NCBI GenBank assembly: GCA_964342155.1
Contig: CAYFEQ010000016.1
Coordinates: 1-18,026, forward strand
Length of the DNA stretch: 18,026 bases
Direction of reading: 5' to 3'
Origin: GCA-2701705 sp964342155
Lineage (GTDB): Bacteria > Pseudomonadota > Gammaproteobacteria > GCA-002705445 > GCA-002716945
Positions 7,252 through 15,456 of the stretch are shown piece by piece (positions within the stretch are counted from its first letter, which is position 1; every line of letters begins with the position of its first letter). The translations under genes were made by a program, and so were the position numbers. Under the pieces are notes generated by a model that saw only the letters and a program-made list of their open reading frames with translations, was not told the DNA's origin and made no database searches.

Positions 7252-8562
7252 TTAATTACCGATATCTTGTCTGTAAAAGATTAAATCATTATTTTCTATC
7301 TTTAATTCCCTGTCATTGTAAGCCTTGATTTTTTTAATATTTTCGTAAGCAAGAGAGATAGCACTTTCCTTATTAGCTGCAGTTACGTTTATTGATAAGA
7401 TTCTACCGCCTGTAACTTTTACTTTTCCATTTTCTATAATCGTCCCTGAATGAAAAATTTTAAGAAAGTCATTTTCAATAATTTCAGATAAATCTAAATA
7501 AAAGTCTTTTTTGAATTCACCTGGATAACCTTTTGAAGCTAGAACAATCGTAACGCAAAAAATATTTTCTGCATCTGATAAATTAGAATCATCTTCTTGA
7601 TCTCCTGATATTAAATCTAACAAATCAATTTTTGAGTGATTAAGAGACATCATTATATTTTGTGTTTCTGGGTCTCCAAGTCTACAGTTATATTCTAAGA
7701 TATTTATTTCACCATCTTTGTCTAGCATTAAACCAATGTATAAAAAACCAAAATAATCAGACTTAACTTTTTTATTAATAGATATAATGGTCTTTGAAAA
7801 TATATCTTTTATTTTCATATCTAATTTGTAACGAAAATTTTTATTTTCTAAAGTTAAGGGATGGGTAATAGCACCCATGCCACCAGTATTTGGGCCAGAG
7901 TTATATTCATCTCTTGATTTATAATCTTTAGTCCATGGGAGAATTGTTTCAGAATTCTTAAAATTGCATACATAGATAGCAGACATTTCCACGCCCGTTA
8001 AAAATTTTTCAATTATAATTTTTTTTGTTGAGTGACTATTCATGAGTTGTTCAACCGCTATTAATGAATCATCAAGATTATCAGCTATTATTACTCCTTT
8101 TCCTGCTGCTAAACCATCAGCTTTTATAACTAGTGGAAATTTTTGATTTTTTAGATATTCAAGAGCAGGTTTTTTTTCTGAAAAAGATTCAGAGTTTGCT
8201 GTTGGAAGATTATTTTCTTTCATAAAGGATTTTGCAAAAACCTTAGAGCCTTCTAATTGCGCATGATTCTTGGTAGGGCCAAAAATTTCCAAACCTTCAG
8301 CTTTAAACCTATTTACTATCCCATCAACAAGAGGTGCTTCTGGGCCAACAATTGTAAAATCTATTGAATTTTTTTTTACAAAATTTATTAATAAATCAAT
8401 TTCGTTTGGCTTTATTTCAATATTGGTTGTTTTTTTTTCAAAAAAAGTTCCTCCATTTCCAGGCGCTACATATATTGAATTAACTTTTTCTGATTTACTT
8501 AGATTCCATGCTATTGCATGTTCTCTTCCACCCTGACCTATAATCAAAATTTTTAATGACAT
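7252..8562 (-). CDS. purD: Phosphoribosylamine-glycine ligase (GARS)
   Basis: ATP-grasp enzyme of purine synthesis joining glycine to 5-phosphoribosylamine. At 436 aa it is close to the usual 420-430. The start MSLKILIIGQGGREHA is the typical N-domain nucleotide fold, followed by GPEAPLVDGIV, the ATP-grasp loop KADGLAAGKGVI and the C-terminal metal and ATP site region LEYNCRLGDPE. Only two bases separate it from the purH stop, so the pair is surely one operon. At its 3' end the stop codon abuts the rho stop, leaving no space for a terminator between the two convergent genes. Confidence 0.97.
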   Translation of the reverse strand: MSLKILIIGQGGREHAIAWNLSKSEKVNSIYVAPGNGGTFFEKKTTNIEIKPNEIDLLINFVKKNSIDFTIVGPEAPLVDGIVNRFKAEGLEIFGPTKNHAQLEGSKVFAKSFMKENNLPTANSESFSEKKPALEYLKNQKFPLVIKADGLAAGKGVIIADNLDDSLIAVEQLMNSHSTKKIIIEKFLTGVEMSAIYVCNFKNSETILPWTKDYKSRDEYNSGPNTGGMGAITHPLTLENKNFRYKLDMKIKDIFSKTIISINKKVKSDYFGFLYIGLMLDKDGEINILEYNCRLGDPETQNIMMSLNHSKIDLLDLISGDQEDDSNLSDAENIFCVTIVLASKGYPGEFKKDFYLDLSEIIENDFLKIFHSGTIIENGKVKVTGGRILSINVTAANKESAISLAYENIKKIKAYNDRELKIENNDLIFYRQDIGN

Positions 8563-8564
8563 AT

Positions 8565-10124
8565 TTAATGTTTGAAAACTCTGGTACCAGTAAAAACCAT
8601 TGATATTTTATGTTGATCTACAACTGATATAATTTCTTTATCTTTTATTGATCCCCCTGGCTGAATAATACTATCCACTCCAATTCTTTTAGCTAAGTCA
8701 ACATTATCTCTAAATGGAAAGAATGCTTCTGATGCCATTACACAGCCTTTAAGGTTTATTTTTTGTTTTTTTGCTTTCTCTCTAGCTATATTAGTAGAAT
8801 CTATTCTGCTCATTTGACCTGCCCCTATACCTAAGGTTTTTCTATTTTTAACAAATACAATAGCATTGGATTTAACGAATCTTGCTACCTTAAAGGCAAA
8901 TAACAAATCTTCAATTTCTTTAGGTGAAGGCTTCTTTTTGGTTACAATTTTTAGATCCTTTTTTGTTATGGGTTTTGAATCAGATTCTTGAATCAGGAAA
9001 TTGCTTTTAAGAGCTTTCATATCATACGATTTAATTCTTGAGTCAAAACTTTTAATAATCAGCAATCTTATATTAGGCTTAGTTTTCATAATTTTTAAAC
9101 AATTATTATTAATTTTCGGAGCTATAATAACTTCAACAAATTGTCGATCAATTATTTTTTTAAGCAATTTATCATCTAAATTCTTGTTGAACGCAATTAT
9201 CCCTCCAAAGGCTGAAGTAGGATCTGTTTTATATGCATAATCATACGCTTTTGATAAAAGTATATTTTCAGCTACTCCACATGGATTTGCATGTTTTACA
9301 ATTACGCATGCGGGTTTTGTAAATTGTTGTACACAGCTGTATGCACTTTCCGCATCAACTATATTATTATACGATAATTCTTTTCCTGAGACTTGAGTGA
9401 AGTCAAATCCAATAATTGTTGGGTCATTTATTTTATATAATTTCCCTTGTTGATGAGGATTTTCTCCATATCTTAAAACCTGTTTCATTTCCAAATTTAA
9501 ATTTAGTGAATCAGGAAGTGTAGACATCGATGACTTATTTTTTTTCTGAAGAAAGTTTGTAATTGTTTGATCATAAGCAGAGATTTTAGCGAAGACCTTT
9601 TGCGCAAGATAATATCGTGTTTTTTCTTTTGTATCACCAAATTTTTCTATTTCATTAATTACATCAGTATAATCAGTTGGATCAGTTATAACCGTGACTC
9701 TTTTGTAGTTTTTTGCAGCTGCACGTAACATTGTCGGTCCTCCGATATCAATATTCTCAATTGCATCTACTAACTTACATTTTGGATTAGAAACTACTTT
9801 TTCAAATGGATATAAATTTACAATAACTATATCAATCAAACTAAAATTATCTTCTAAGCCTTCTATATCTTTTTCATTTTTAGCTAAAATACCTGCATGA
9901 ATTTTTGGATGTAATGTTTTTACACGACCTTCAAGAATCTCATCAAAGTTTGTGAATGAAGAAATTGAAGTATTAGAGATATTTTTAGTAGTGAGATACT
10001 TAGCAGTACCACCGGTTGATAATATATGATAATTATTTTCGACTAATTTTTTAGCAATTTGTTCAATATTGCTTTTGTCTGAGACACTGATAATTGCAAA
10101 TTTTTTATTTACCTTAGATGTCAT
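8565..10124 (-). CDS. purH: Bifunctional AICAR formyltransferase / IMP cyclohydrolase
   Basis: Last two steps of IMP synthesis in one 519-aa protein (E. coli 529). The N-terminal cyclohydrolase (MGS-like) domain shows SVSDKSNIEQIA, LSTGGTAKYL and EGRVKTLHPKIHAGIL (65-80). The transformylase domain shows RYGENPHQ (219-224 onward) and the catalytic pair K277-H278 in VKHANPCGVA; ASEAFFPFRDN and QPGGSIKD come near the C-terminus. The gene begins nine bases after fis and has no clear ribosome site, so it may rely on coupling. It is followed by purD after two bases. The fis-purH-purD order is typical of gammaproteobacteria. Confidence 0.97.
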   Translation of the reverse strand: MTSKVNKKFAIISVSDKSNIEQIAKKLVENNYHILSTGGTAKYLTTKNISNTSISSFTNFDEILEGRVKTLHPKIHAGILAKNEKDIEGLEDNFSLIDIVIVNLYPFEKVVSNPKCKLVDAIENIDIGGPTMLRAAAKNYKRVTVITDPTDYTDVINEIEKFGDTKEKTRYYLAQKVFAKISAYDQTITNFLQKKNKSSMSTLPDSLNLNLEMKQVLRYGENPHQQGKLYKINDPTIIGFDFTQVSGKELSYNNIVDAESAYSCVQQFTKPACVIVKHANPCGVAENILLSKAYDYAYKTDPTSAFGGIIAFNKNLDDKLLKKIIDRQFVEVIIAPKINNNCLKIMKTKPNIRLLIIKSFDSRIKSYDMKALKSNFLIQESDSKPITKKDLKIVTKKKPSPKEIEDLLFAFKVARFVKSNAIVFVKNRKTLGIGAGQMSRIDSTNIAREKAKKQKINLKGCVMASEAFFPFRDNVDLAKRIGVDSIIQPGGSIKDKEIISVVDQHKISMVFTGTRVFKH

Positions 10125-10133
10125 TTAAAAAAT

Positions 10134-10394
10134 CTATTGAATCTTATAATCTTTAATCCTTTTGATTAATGTTCCCCGGTTTATACCCAAATAATCTGCT
10201 GTCTTGGTAACATTCCCCCCTAAATAACTTAAAACAGTTGAAATTAATGTTTTTTCAGTCTCTGAAATAAATAGATTATGTAGATTACTGACTCCTGTCC
10301 CATTCATTTTTTTTAAATAAGAGGTAGCTTCCTGTTTGATTGTTTTACTTAGTGAATTATTTTCAAGATTTTTTATTTCTCTTTTTTTACGCAT
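10134..10394 (-). CDS. fis: Fis-family nucleoid-associated DNA-binding protein
   Basis: Small protein of 86 aa (E. coli Fis is 98, so this one has a shorter N-terminal arm). The C-terminal helix-turn-helix, NVTKTADYLGINRGTLIKRI, matches Fis closely, including the GINRGTL recognition segment. The preceding helix (LISTVLSYLGG) matches the dimer core. Fis bends DNA and modulates rRNA, recombination and global transcription. The first 20 residues are lysine-rich and not Fis-like. It precedes purH by nine bases. Between it and accC there are 115 bases where its promoter probably lies. Other gammaproteobacteria carry dusB just before fis; here it is missing. Confidence 0.93.
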   Translation of the reverse strand: MRKKREIKNLENNSLSKTIKQEATSYLKKMNGTGVSNLHNLFISETEKTLISTVLSYLGGNVTKTADYLGINRGTLIKRIKDYKIQ

Positions 10395-10400
10395 CTAATG

Positions 10401-10410
10401 AATACCCCAA
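10401..10410 (-). promoter_or_regulatory. TTGGGGTATT element before fis
   Basis: On the minus strand the decamer TTGGGGTATT ends six bases before the fis ATG. The same decamer ends six bases before the aroQ start. The GGGG core may act as a loose ribosome site, since no AGGAG lies in either leader. Confidence 0.3.
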
Positions 10411-10509
10411 TCAGTCAAAATTTAGACTTTTACAGAAAGCGTCCGAATCCATACTATACTACAAATAGAGTTCTAAGTATCGCAGTAATTTAAGATTTTA
10501 GGTTTATTA

Positions 10510-11850
10510 TTAATTGGTAATATAATCAGATAATGTATTAATAGTGAAGTCACCTTTAGTGAAAAAATCGGATGTTAGTAGGCCTTTATGTAAATCTATG
10601 TTTGTTTTTACTCCTTCCACTACAGTTTCATTAAGCGCATGTATCATTTTCTTTATAGCAACGTTTCTGTTGTAGCCCAATACAATTATTTTTGCTAAAA
10701 GGGAGTCATAACTCGGCGGTACTTCATATCCAGCGTAGATGTGAGAATCCATTCTGACACCAGGGCCACCCGGAGCATGAAAAACTGTAATTTTCCCAGG
10801 AGAAGGAATGAAAGTCTTTGGATCTTCTGCATTAATTCTACATTCTATGGCATGACCTTTGAATTTTATATCATTTTGAGTAAGGGTAAGTTTCTCATTA
10901 GATGCTGACAGGATCTGTTCTGATATTAAATCTACCCCTGTTATGAGCTCAGTCACTGGATGCTCTACCTGTATCCTTGTATTCATCTCTATAAAATAAA
11001 ATTTTCCATCTTGGTATAAAAATTCAAAAGTTCCAACTCCCGTATATCCTAAGCTTTTGCATGCCTTAGAACATATTTCACCAATCTCATTTATTGATTC
11101 TCTTGGGATATTCATAGCATTAGATTCTTCAATAATTTTTTGGTTCCTTCTTTGCATAGAACAATCTCTTTCTCCTAAATGAATAGCATTACCAAAGTTA
11201 TCACATAAAACTTGAATTTCTATATGTCTAGGCGTATCAAAATATTTTTCAAAGTATAAATCACCGCTCCCAAAGGCATTTTGAGACTCACTTTTTGTTA
11301 TTTCTATAGATTCAGATAAATCTTTTTTTTGAGTGACCACTCTCATGCCTCTGCCACCACCACCATGGATGGCTTTAAGCATAATTGGGTATCCTACTTC
11401 ATCAACTTTTTTCGAATTTTGATTAAAATCATCAGAAAGTTTTTCGTCACAACCTGGTATACAGGGTACACCAAACTTTTTCATTGTGTTCTTTGCTTTG
11501 ATTTTATCTCCCATTGTTTTTAATACTTCACTAGAAGGCCCAATAAAGATAAATTTATTTGTTTCCACTATTTCTGCGAATGCAGCTGATTCTGATAAAA
11601 AACCATAACCTGGATGAATTGCGTCAGCATCGGTTAATTCTGCAGCACTTATAATTGATGGCATATCGAGATAGCTTTTTTTTGGATCAGCTGGACCAAT
11701 ACATACGGACTCATCTGCTAGTCTAACATGTGGTAATTGCCTATCAATAGTAGAATGAACCGCAACTGTTCTTATTCCTAATTTTTTACAAGAACGTAAT
11801 ATTCGTAGTGCAATCTCACCTCTATTAGCTATAAGTATTTTGTTTATCAT
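10510..11850 (-). CDS. accC: Acetyl-CoA carboxylase, biotin carboxylase subunit
   Basis: ATP-dependent carboxylation of the biotin on AccB, the first half of malonyl-CoA formation. At 446 aa it matches E. coli AccC (449). N-terminal MINKILIANRGEIALRILRS, the glycine-rich ATP loop GGGGRGM (163-169) and the active-site stretch FIEMNTRIQVEHPVTE with E288, N290 and R292 are all present. It starts four bases past the accB stop, so the two are co-transcribed and probably co-translated. The carboxyltransferase genes accA and accD are not in the window, as is usual. prmA, which often follows accC in this group, is absent. Confidence 0.98.
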   Translation of the reverse strand: MINKILIANRGEIALRILRSCKKLGIRTVAVHSTIDRQLPHVRLADESVCIGPADPKKSYLDMPSIISAAELTDADAIHPGYGFLSESAAFAEIVETNKFIFIGPSSEVLKTMGDKIKAKNTMKKFGVPCIPGCDEKLSDDFNQNSKKVDEVGYPIMLKAIHGGGGRGMRVVTQKKDLSESIEITKSESQNAFGSGDLYFEKYFDTPRHIEIQVLCDNFGNAIHLGERDCSMQRRNQKIIEESNAMNIPRESINEIGEICSKACKSLGYTGVGTFEFLYQDGKFYFIEMNTRIQVEHPVTELITGVDLISEQILSASNEKLTLTQNDIKFKGHAIECRINAEDPKTFIPSPGKITVFHAPGGPGVRMDSHIYAGYEVPPSYDSLLAKIIVLGYNRNVAIKKMIHALNETVVEGVKTNIDLHKGLLTSDFFTKGDFTINTLSDYITN

Positions 11851-11853
11851 TTT

Positions 11854-12294
11854 CTATTCAATTATAAATAGAGGTTGCCCAAACTCTACTGGTTCAGCAT
11901 CATCGACTAGTATATCTTTTATAATTCCGCTTCTTTCAGCGGTTACTTGATTCATCATTTTCATTGCTTCGAGAATACAAACGGTATCACCTTTATTAAC
12001 TTTCTGCCCTTTTTCTACAAATGGTTTGGAATCTGGGGAAGGGCCTCTATAAAATGTTCCTACCATTGGTGAATCTATGGTTTCTCCTTTGAGTTGCTCT
12101 TGCTGACTTATTTTTTCTTTTTTTGGAGTTTCTGAAATTGTTTGACTTTGTTCAGCAGTAATGGAATTAATTACAGCTTCATCTTTCTTTGCACGAGATA
12201 GTTTAATTGATTCTTCTCCTTCTTTTACTTCTATTTCAGTTAAGCCTGACTCTTCAAGGAGCTCCATAAGTTTTTTAATTTTTCTAAGATCCAT
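11854..12294 (-). CDS. accB: Biotin carboxyl carrier protein of acetyl-CoA carboxylase
   Basis: 146-aa carrier that holds biotin and shuttles CO2 between AccC and the carboxyltransferase. The start MDLRKIKKLMELLEESGLTEIEV is typical of AccB. A flexible linker rich in Q, E, K and S covers about 36-70. The C-terminal biotinyl domain contains EAMKMMN with K112 as the biotinylated lysine, followed by a region ending QPLFIIE. It starts eight bases after aroQ ends and ends three bases before accC, the usual aroQ-accB-accC arrangement. Confidence 0.98.
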   Translation of the reverse strand: MDLRKIKKLMELLEESGLTEIEVKEGEESIKLSRAKKDEAVINSITAEQSQTISETPKKEKISQQEQLKGETIDSPMVGTFYRGPSPDSKPFVEKGQKVNKGDTVCILEAMKMMNQVTAERSGIIKDILVDDAEPVEFGQPLFIIE

Positions 12295-12302
12295 AATTTA
12301 AC

Positions 12303-12737
12303 CTAAATTTTTTTTATTGCTTCATGTAGAGCATATTCATATCCATTCGAACCTAGCCCAGCTATCAAACCATGACTTATATCACTCAAAAAAGATTTTT
12401 TTCTAAAATCTTCTCTCTTGAAGATATTAGATATATGAACTTCTATAAAAGGAATCTGTGTGCTTAGAAAGGTATCTCTTAAAGCAATACTTGTATGAGT
12501 CAATGGGCCTGGATTTATTATAATGAATTTGATGCCATTTTTTTTTGCAGATTGAATTGCATCAATAATTTCATGTTCCGCATTACTTTGGACAAATGTT
12601 AAAGAAATTTTATCTGATGTCGCAATTTTAGTTAGTTTTGACTCTATATCAGCTAAAGATTCTGTGCCATATACTTCAGGCTCTCTTGTTCCAAGAAGAT
12701 TAAGGTTTGGTCCATTAATGATTAATATGTCAGACAC
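12303..12737 (-). CDS. aroQ: 3-dehydroquinate dehydratase, type II
   Basis: Third step of the shikimate pathway, 144 aa, forming a dodecamer in this family. The N-terminus ILIINGPNLNLLGTREPEVYG carries the flexible lid with R18 and the catalytic Y23. Next come QSNAEHEIID (50-59) and the substrate loop NPGPLTHTS (75-83), with H101 in VHISN as the catalytic histidine. The start codon is GTG (12737-12735), giving MSDILIINGP; no ATG fits the family N-terminus. The decamer TTGGGGTATT lies six bases upstream. It heads the aroQ-accB-accC operon, 90 bases after dsbD. Confidence 0.97.
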   Translation of the reverse strand: MSDILIINGPNLNLLGTREPEVYGTESLADIESKLTKIATSDKISLTFVQSNAEHEIIDAIQSAKKNGIKFIIINPGPLTHTSIALRDTFLSTQIPFIEVHISNIFKREDFRKKSFLSDISHGLIAGLGSNGYEYALHEAIKKI

Positions 12738-12743
12738 TATACA

Positions 12744-12753
12744 AATACCCCAA
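12744..12753 (-). promoter_or_regulatory. TTGGGGTATT element before aroQ
   Basis: Second copy of the decamer, ending six bases before the aroQ GTG start, the same distance as the copy before fis. The 90-base gap to dsbD also holds a weak promoter-like pair on the minus strand (TTGTAA, then TAAACT after 16 bases). Confidence 0.3.
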
Positions 12754-12827
12754 ATAAATTAGTAATTTTTAGTAGAAGTTTAACGAATTTAGGTGAAATT
12801 ACAAGAACTTAATAAAAAATGAGTTTT

Positions 12828-14606
12828 CTATAGATTTAATGATTCAAGTTTTTTGTAAAAAGCATCTGCATCTATGAATCCAACGACCCTAGAACCCATA
12901 ATCTCATCTCCATTCGGACTAAAAAACATTAAAGCCGGTGGTCCAAATAAGTTATTTTTTTTCAAGAATAAATTCATACCCTCGTCCATATTAGTTACAT
13001 CAAATTTAACTAAATTTATTTTTCCAAGTACATTTGAAACTTTGCTATCACTAAATGTGTACATTTCAAGTTCTTTACAAGCAATACACCAATCAGCATA
13101 TAAATCAACCATAGTTAAATTTTTTGAATTCTTTATTATCTTTTGAAGATCATTTGAGTTTTTAACAACAATAAATTTATTAGCTATTGGTTTTTCAATA
13201 AAACTTGTTATAGGTAAAAAATTTTGATTTACATTTGCACCGTAAATCAACAGAGAAGCATAAGTGAACATAATTATGGTAAAAAATTTACTAATGAAAC
13301 TCTGAAACATTCTTCCAGTATTTTTTTCATTTTTATATATTAAAATAACAATAGTTATTGGTAATAGAGCCCATAAATATGCTGCTAATTGTATAGAAAC
13401 GATTCGTTCAAGTAACCAAATTGCAACTATAACAAAAAGTAAGCCAAAAATTTTATTAGTCATATCTAAATATGGGCCTATTTTTTTTACTAATGTTGTA
13501 GCTGATGTACCAAGAGCAAGTAATGGTGTTCCCATACCAAAACCAAGTGCAAAAAGAGCAAATCCACCTAAAATATAATCATTCGTGCTGGCTATATAAA
13601 TTAAAGCACCAATAAGAGGGGCAGTCACACATGGTCCAATGATGAGAGCAGAAAGTGCACCCATAGCCCCAACACCATAGAAAGAACCTGGTTTCAACTT
13701 ATTGCTAGATTCTGATAATGATGTTTGTATAAATGTCGGCATTTGTAAATTTATAGCTTTGAACATACCTAGAGCTAAAAAAATAAATAAAAATGCGAAA
13801 GCAGTAATTACATATGGGTTTTGTAAATTTGCTTGAATATTGCTGCCAGATAAAGCAAAAATAACTCCAATTATCGCATATGTAATCGACATAGATAGGA
13901 CATAAGTGAAAGATAATAAAAATGATTTTTTTGTAGAGATATTCTGGCCTTGGCCAACAATGAGTCCAGTTAATATTGGAATCATAGGAAAAACGCATGG
14001 AGTAAAAGCCAGGAGTAAGCCAGCCAAATAAAATAAAAATACGTTATAAAAAATGGATTTGGATCGTAAGATATTACTAATGCTAATTTGATTAGTTGGT
14101 AAGGCTGTTTTTTGAAAAAAACTTTCTTCTGATTTAATATCTATTGCAAATAATTTTTTTGTAGGCGGGTAACATAGGCCGGCATCAGCACATCCTTGAT
14201 AATGAACAGTTAGCTCAAAATCCTTGGTCGGTATATCTGAAAGCAATATATTGGCACTAACATTATTATAATAGACATCTACATCACCAAAGAATTCATC
14301 TGTTTTTTTTAAACCATCCGGCATAACCACTTTTTCTATTTGAGTATCTTCGCTATTAATTTCAAACTTAAACATACCAAGATATAAATAATATCCATCA
14401 GCAATATCCCATTGAACAACTAAATTTTTGTCATTAATTTTTTTTACTTTAGGAACAAAGGCTTTGTCTGGGTGCAGGAATTCAATGTTATTATTTAAAT
14501 CCTGAGAGAGCTTTGATTCAGCTTTAACAATATTAATACCTGTTTCCTGGCAAAAGAAAAAAAGAAAGATTAATGTAATCTGAAAAATATTTTTAATTAG
14601 TTTCAT
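12828..14606 (-). CDS. dsbD: Thiol:disulfide interchange protein DsbD
   Basis: Inner-membrane protein that carries electrons from cytoplasmic thioredoxin to periplasmic thiols (DsbC, cytochrome c maturation). At 592 aa it has all three DsbD parts. A signal peptide (about 1-29) leads to the periplasmic alpha domain with C139 and C145 (CADAGLCYPP). The membrane beta domain of about eight segments (185-460) carries C204 (TPCVFP) and C326 (GPCVTAP). The C-terminal thioredoxin-like gamma domain has C507 and C510 (DWCIAC). All six redox cysteines are present, so it should be functional. Its start overlaps the end of cutA by 14 bases, the same cutA-dsbD pairing as in E. coli. trxA in this window encodes the likely electron donor. 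Confidence 0.96.
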   Translation of the reverse strand: MKLIKNIFQITLIFLFFFCQETGINIVKAESKLSQDLNNNIEFLHPDKAFVPKVKKINDKNLVVQWDIADGYYLYLGMFKFEINSEDTQIEKVVMPDGLKKTDEFFGDVDVYYNNVSANILLSDIPTKDFELTVHYQGCADAGLCYPPTKKLFAIDIKSEESFFQKTALPTNQISISNILRSKSIFYNVFLFYLAGLLLAFTPCVFPMIPILTGLIVGQGQNISTKKSFLLSFTYVLSMSITYAIIGVIFALSGSNIQANLQNPYVITAFAFLFIFLALGMFKAINLQMPTFIQTSLSESSNKLKPGSFYGVGAMGALSALIIGPCVTAPLIGALIYIASTNDYILGGFALFALGFGMGTPLLALGTSATTLVKKIGPYLDMTNKIFGLLFVIVAIWLLERIVSIQLAAYLWALLPITIVILIYKNEKNTGRMFQSFISKFFTIIMFTYASLLIYGANVNQNFLPITSFIEKPIANKFIVVKNSNDLQKIIKNSKNLTMVDLYADWCIACKELEMYTFSDSKVSNVLGKINLVKFDVTNMDEGMNLFLKKNNLFGPPALMFFSPNGDEIMGSRVVGFIDADAFYKKLESLNL

Positions 14607-14913
14607 TTTTAATCCATTTTAAATATTCATTTAATCCTTGATTAATTTTTATAGAAATTATCTCAGGAACCTCGTAGTTATGCAATTTTTTAATAATTGT
14701 TTCTATTTTCTTATATGAGCTTGCATGAGATTTTATTAAAATTAAACACTCTTTTGATTTCTGGAGTTTTTTTTTCCAAAAAAAGTGACTCTCCATGTTT
14801 GGTATAATATTTACACATGCACAAGCTTTTTCTTCAATAAGTTTTTTGCTTATTTTTCTTGAAACTTCTTCCTCATCAGTAGAGGTTAATGTTAATATGA
14901 AATCATCTTTCAT
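14593..14913 (-). CDS. cutA: CutA1 family divalent-cation tolerance protein
   Basis: Small trimeric protein of 106 aa, the usual CutA1 size, with a ferredoxin-like fold related to PII proteins. Visible family features are TLTSTDEEEVSRKISKKL at the start, the ACACVNIIPNMESHFFW strand-turn, ILIKSH, and YEVPEIISIKI followed by a C-terminal YLKWI. The link to copper tolerance in E. coli is genetic, and the real role remains unclear; the operon link to dsbD is long known. The 3' end overlaps dsbD by 14 bases. No Shine-Dalgarno sequence precedes the ATG. The divergent fxsA starts only 19 bases away, so the promoter must overlap the 5' end of fxsA. Confidence 0.93.
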   Translation of the reverse strand: MKDDFILTLTSTDEEEVSRKISKKLIEEKACACVNIIPNMESHFFWKKKLQKSKECLILIKSHASSYKKIETIIKKLHNYEVPEIISIKINQGLNEYLKWIKNETN

Positions 14914-14932
14914 GCTTAAATATTAAAATATA

Positions 14933-15358
14933 ATGAGATTAAAATACATAATACCCATATTTTTAATCTTAGTTCCAGTAATTGAAATAGTTTTATTTAT
15001 CGAAGTAGGGTCAAGAATTGGGACACTAAATACTATTATTTTAATTTTTAGCACCGCTATTGTTGGTATCTATTTGATAAAAAATGGTCGATTCTCATAT
15101 TTTGCAGAAATACAAAGTAGTCTTCAGCAGGGAATAATGCCTCAACTTGCAATATTTTCTGGAATGTTCTTTTTCTTAGCTGGTTTTTTATTAATTATCC
15201 CAGGCTTTTTTACGGATTCTATTGGCGTGTTATTATTATTCAAATCTGTTAGGCACTTAATTACAAGCAAACTCATGAAATCCCCTCAAAATTATTGGAA
15301 ATCTGGTAAAAAAAGCCGAACGATTATTGATGTAGATCATAAAAATATTGATGAATGA
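14933..15358 (+). CDS. fxsA: FxsA family membrane protein
   Basis: Inner-membrane protein of 141 aa. E. coli FxsA, when abundant, lets F plasmid-bearing cells escape exclusion of phage T7; its normal role is unknown. Hydrophobic segments lie at about 5-24 and 30-49 and in a long stretch at about 68-104 holding the family-typical LLIIPGFFTDSIGVLLL. The tail (from about 110) is basic and hydrophilic. The pattern MRxxxIIPIFLxLVPVIEIxLFIEVG matches E. coli FxsA well. Position just before groES is the same as in E. coli. There is no ribosome site in the 19 bases between it and divergent cutA; the mRNA may be leaderless, or the start may be elsewhere. Confidence 0.9.
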   Translation: MRLKYIIPIFLILVPVIEIVLFIEVGSRIGTLNTIILIFSTAIVGIYLIKNGRFSYFAEIQSSLQQGIMPQLAIFSGMFFFLAGFLLIIPGFFTDSIGVLLLFKSVRHLITSKLMKSPQNYWKSGKKSRTIIDVDHKNIDE

Positions 15359-15370
15359 TAGGCCTACCAC

Positions 15371-15398
15371 TTGAAATTTGAGAAAGAGTCGCTATTAT
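15371..15398 (+). promoter_or_regulatory. groESL promoter
   Basis: TTGAAA (15371-15376), a 16-base spacer and TATTAT (15393-15398), each one base off the sigma70 consensus. The start point falls near 15405, inside the CIRCE element. With the preceding base the -35 also reads CTTGAAA, the sigma32 form, but no good CCCCAT-type -10 follows at the right distance, so vegetative sigma control is more likely. Confidence 0.6.
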
Positions 15399-15424
15399 TA
15401 GCAATCTAAGGGTTAGAGTGCTAA
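15398..15424 (+). promoter_or_regulatory. CIRCE operator (HrcA binding site)
   Basis: TTAGCAATC, nine bases, GAGTGCTAA. This is the classical 9-9-9 inverted repeat with a single mismatch (the consensus left arm is TTAGCACTC). It lies 32 bases before groES and covers the predicted transcription start, the normal place for repression by HrcA, which is released on heat shock. Confidence 0.92.
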
Positions 15425-15456
15425 CACAGAAATTTAGAAATAAAGAGGTAGATTAG

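Noticed and set aside
13705..13998. 97-codon minus-strand frame inside dsbD
   Set aside because: It overlaps the dsbD membrane domain in another frame; the dsbD frame carries all expected cysteines without a break.
14929..14934. TATAAT as a promoter for fxsA
   Set aside because: It overlaps the fxsA ATG itself, so a transcript from it would begin inside the coding sequence.
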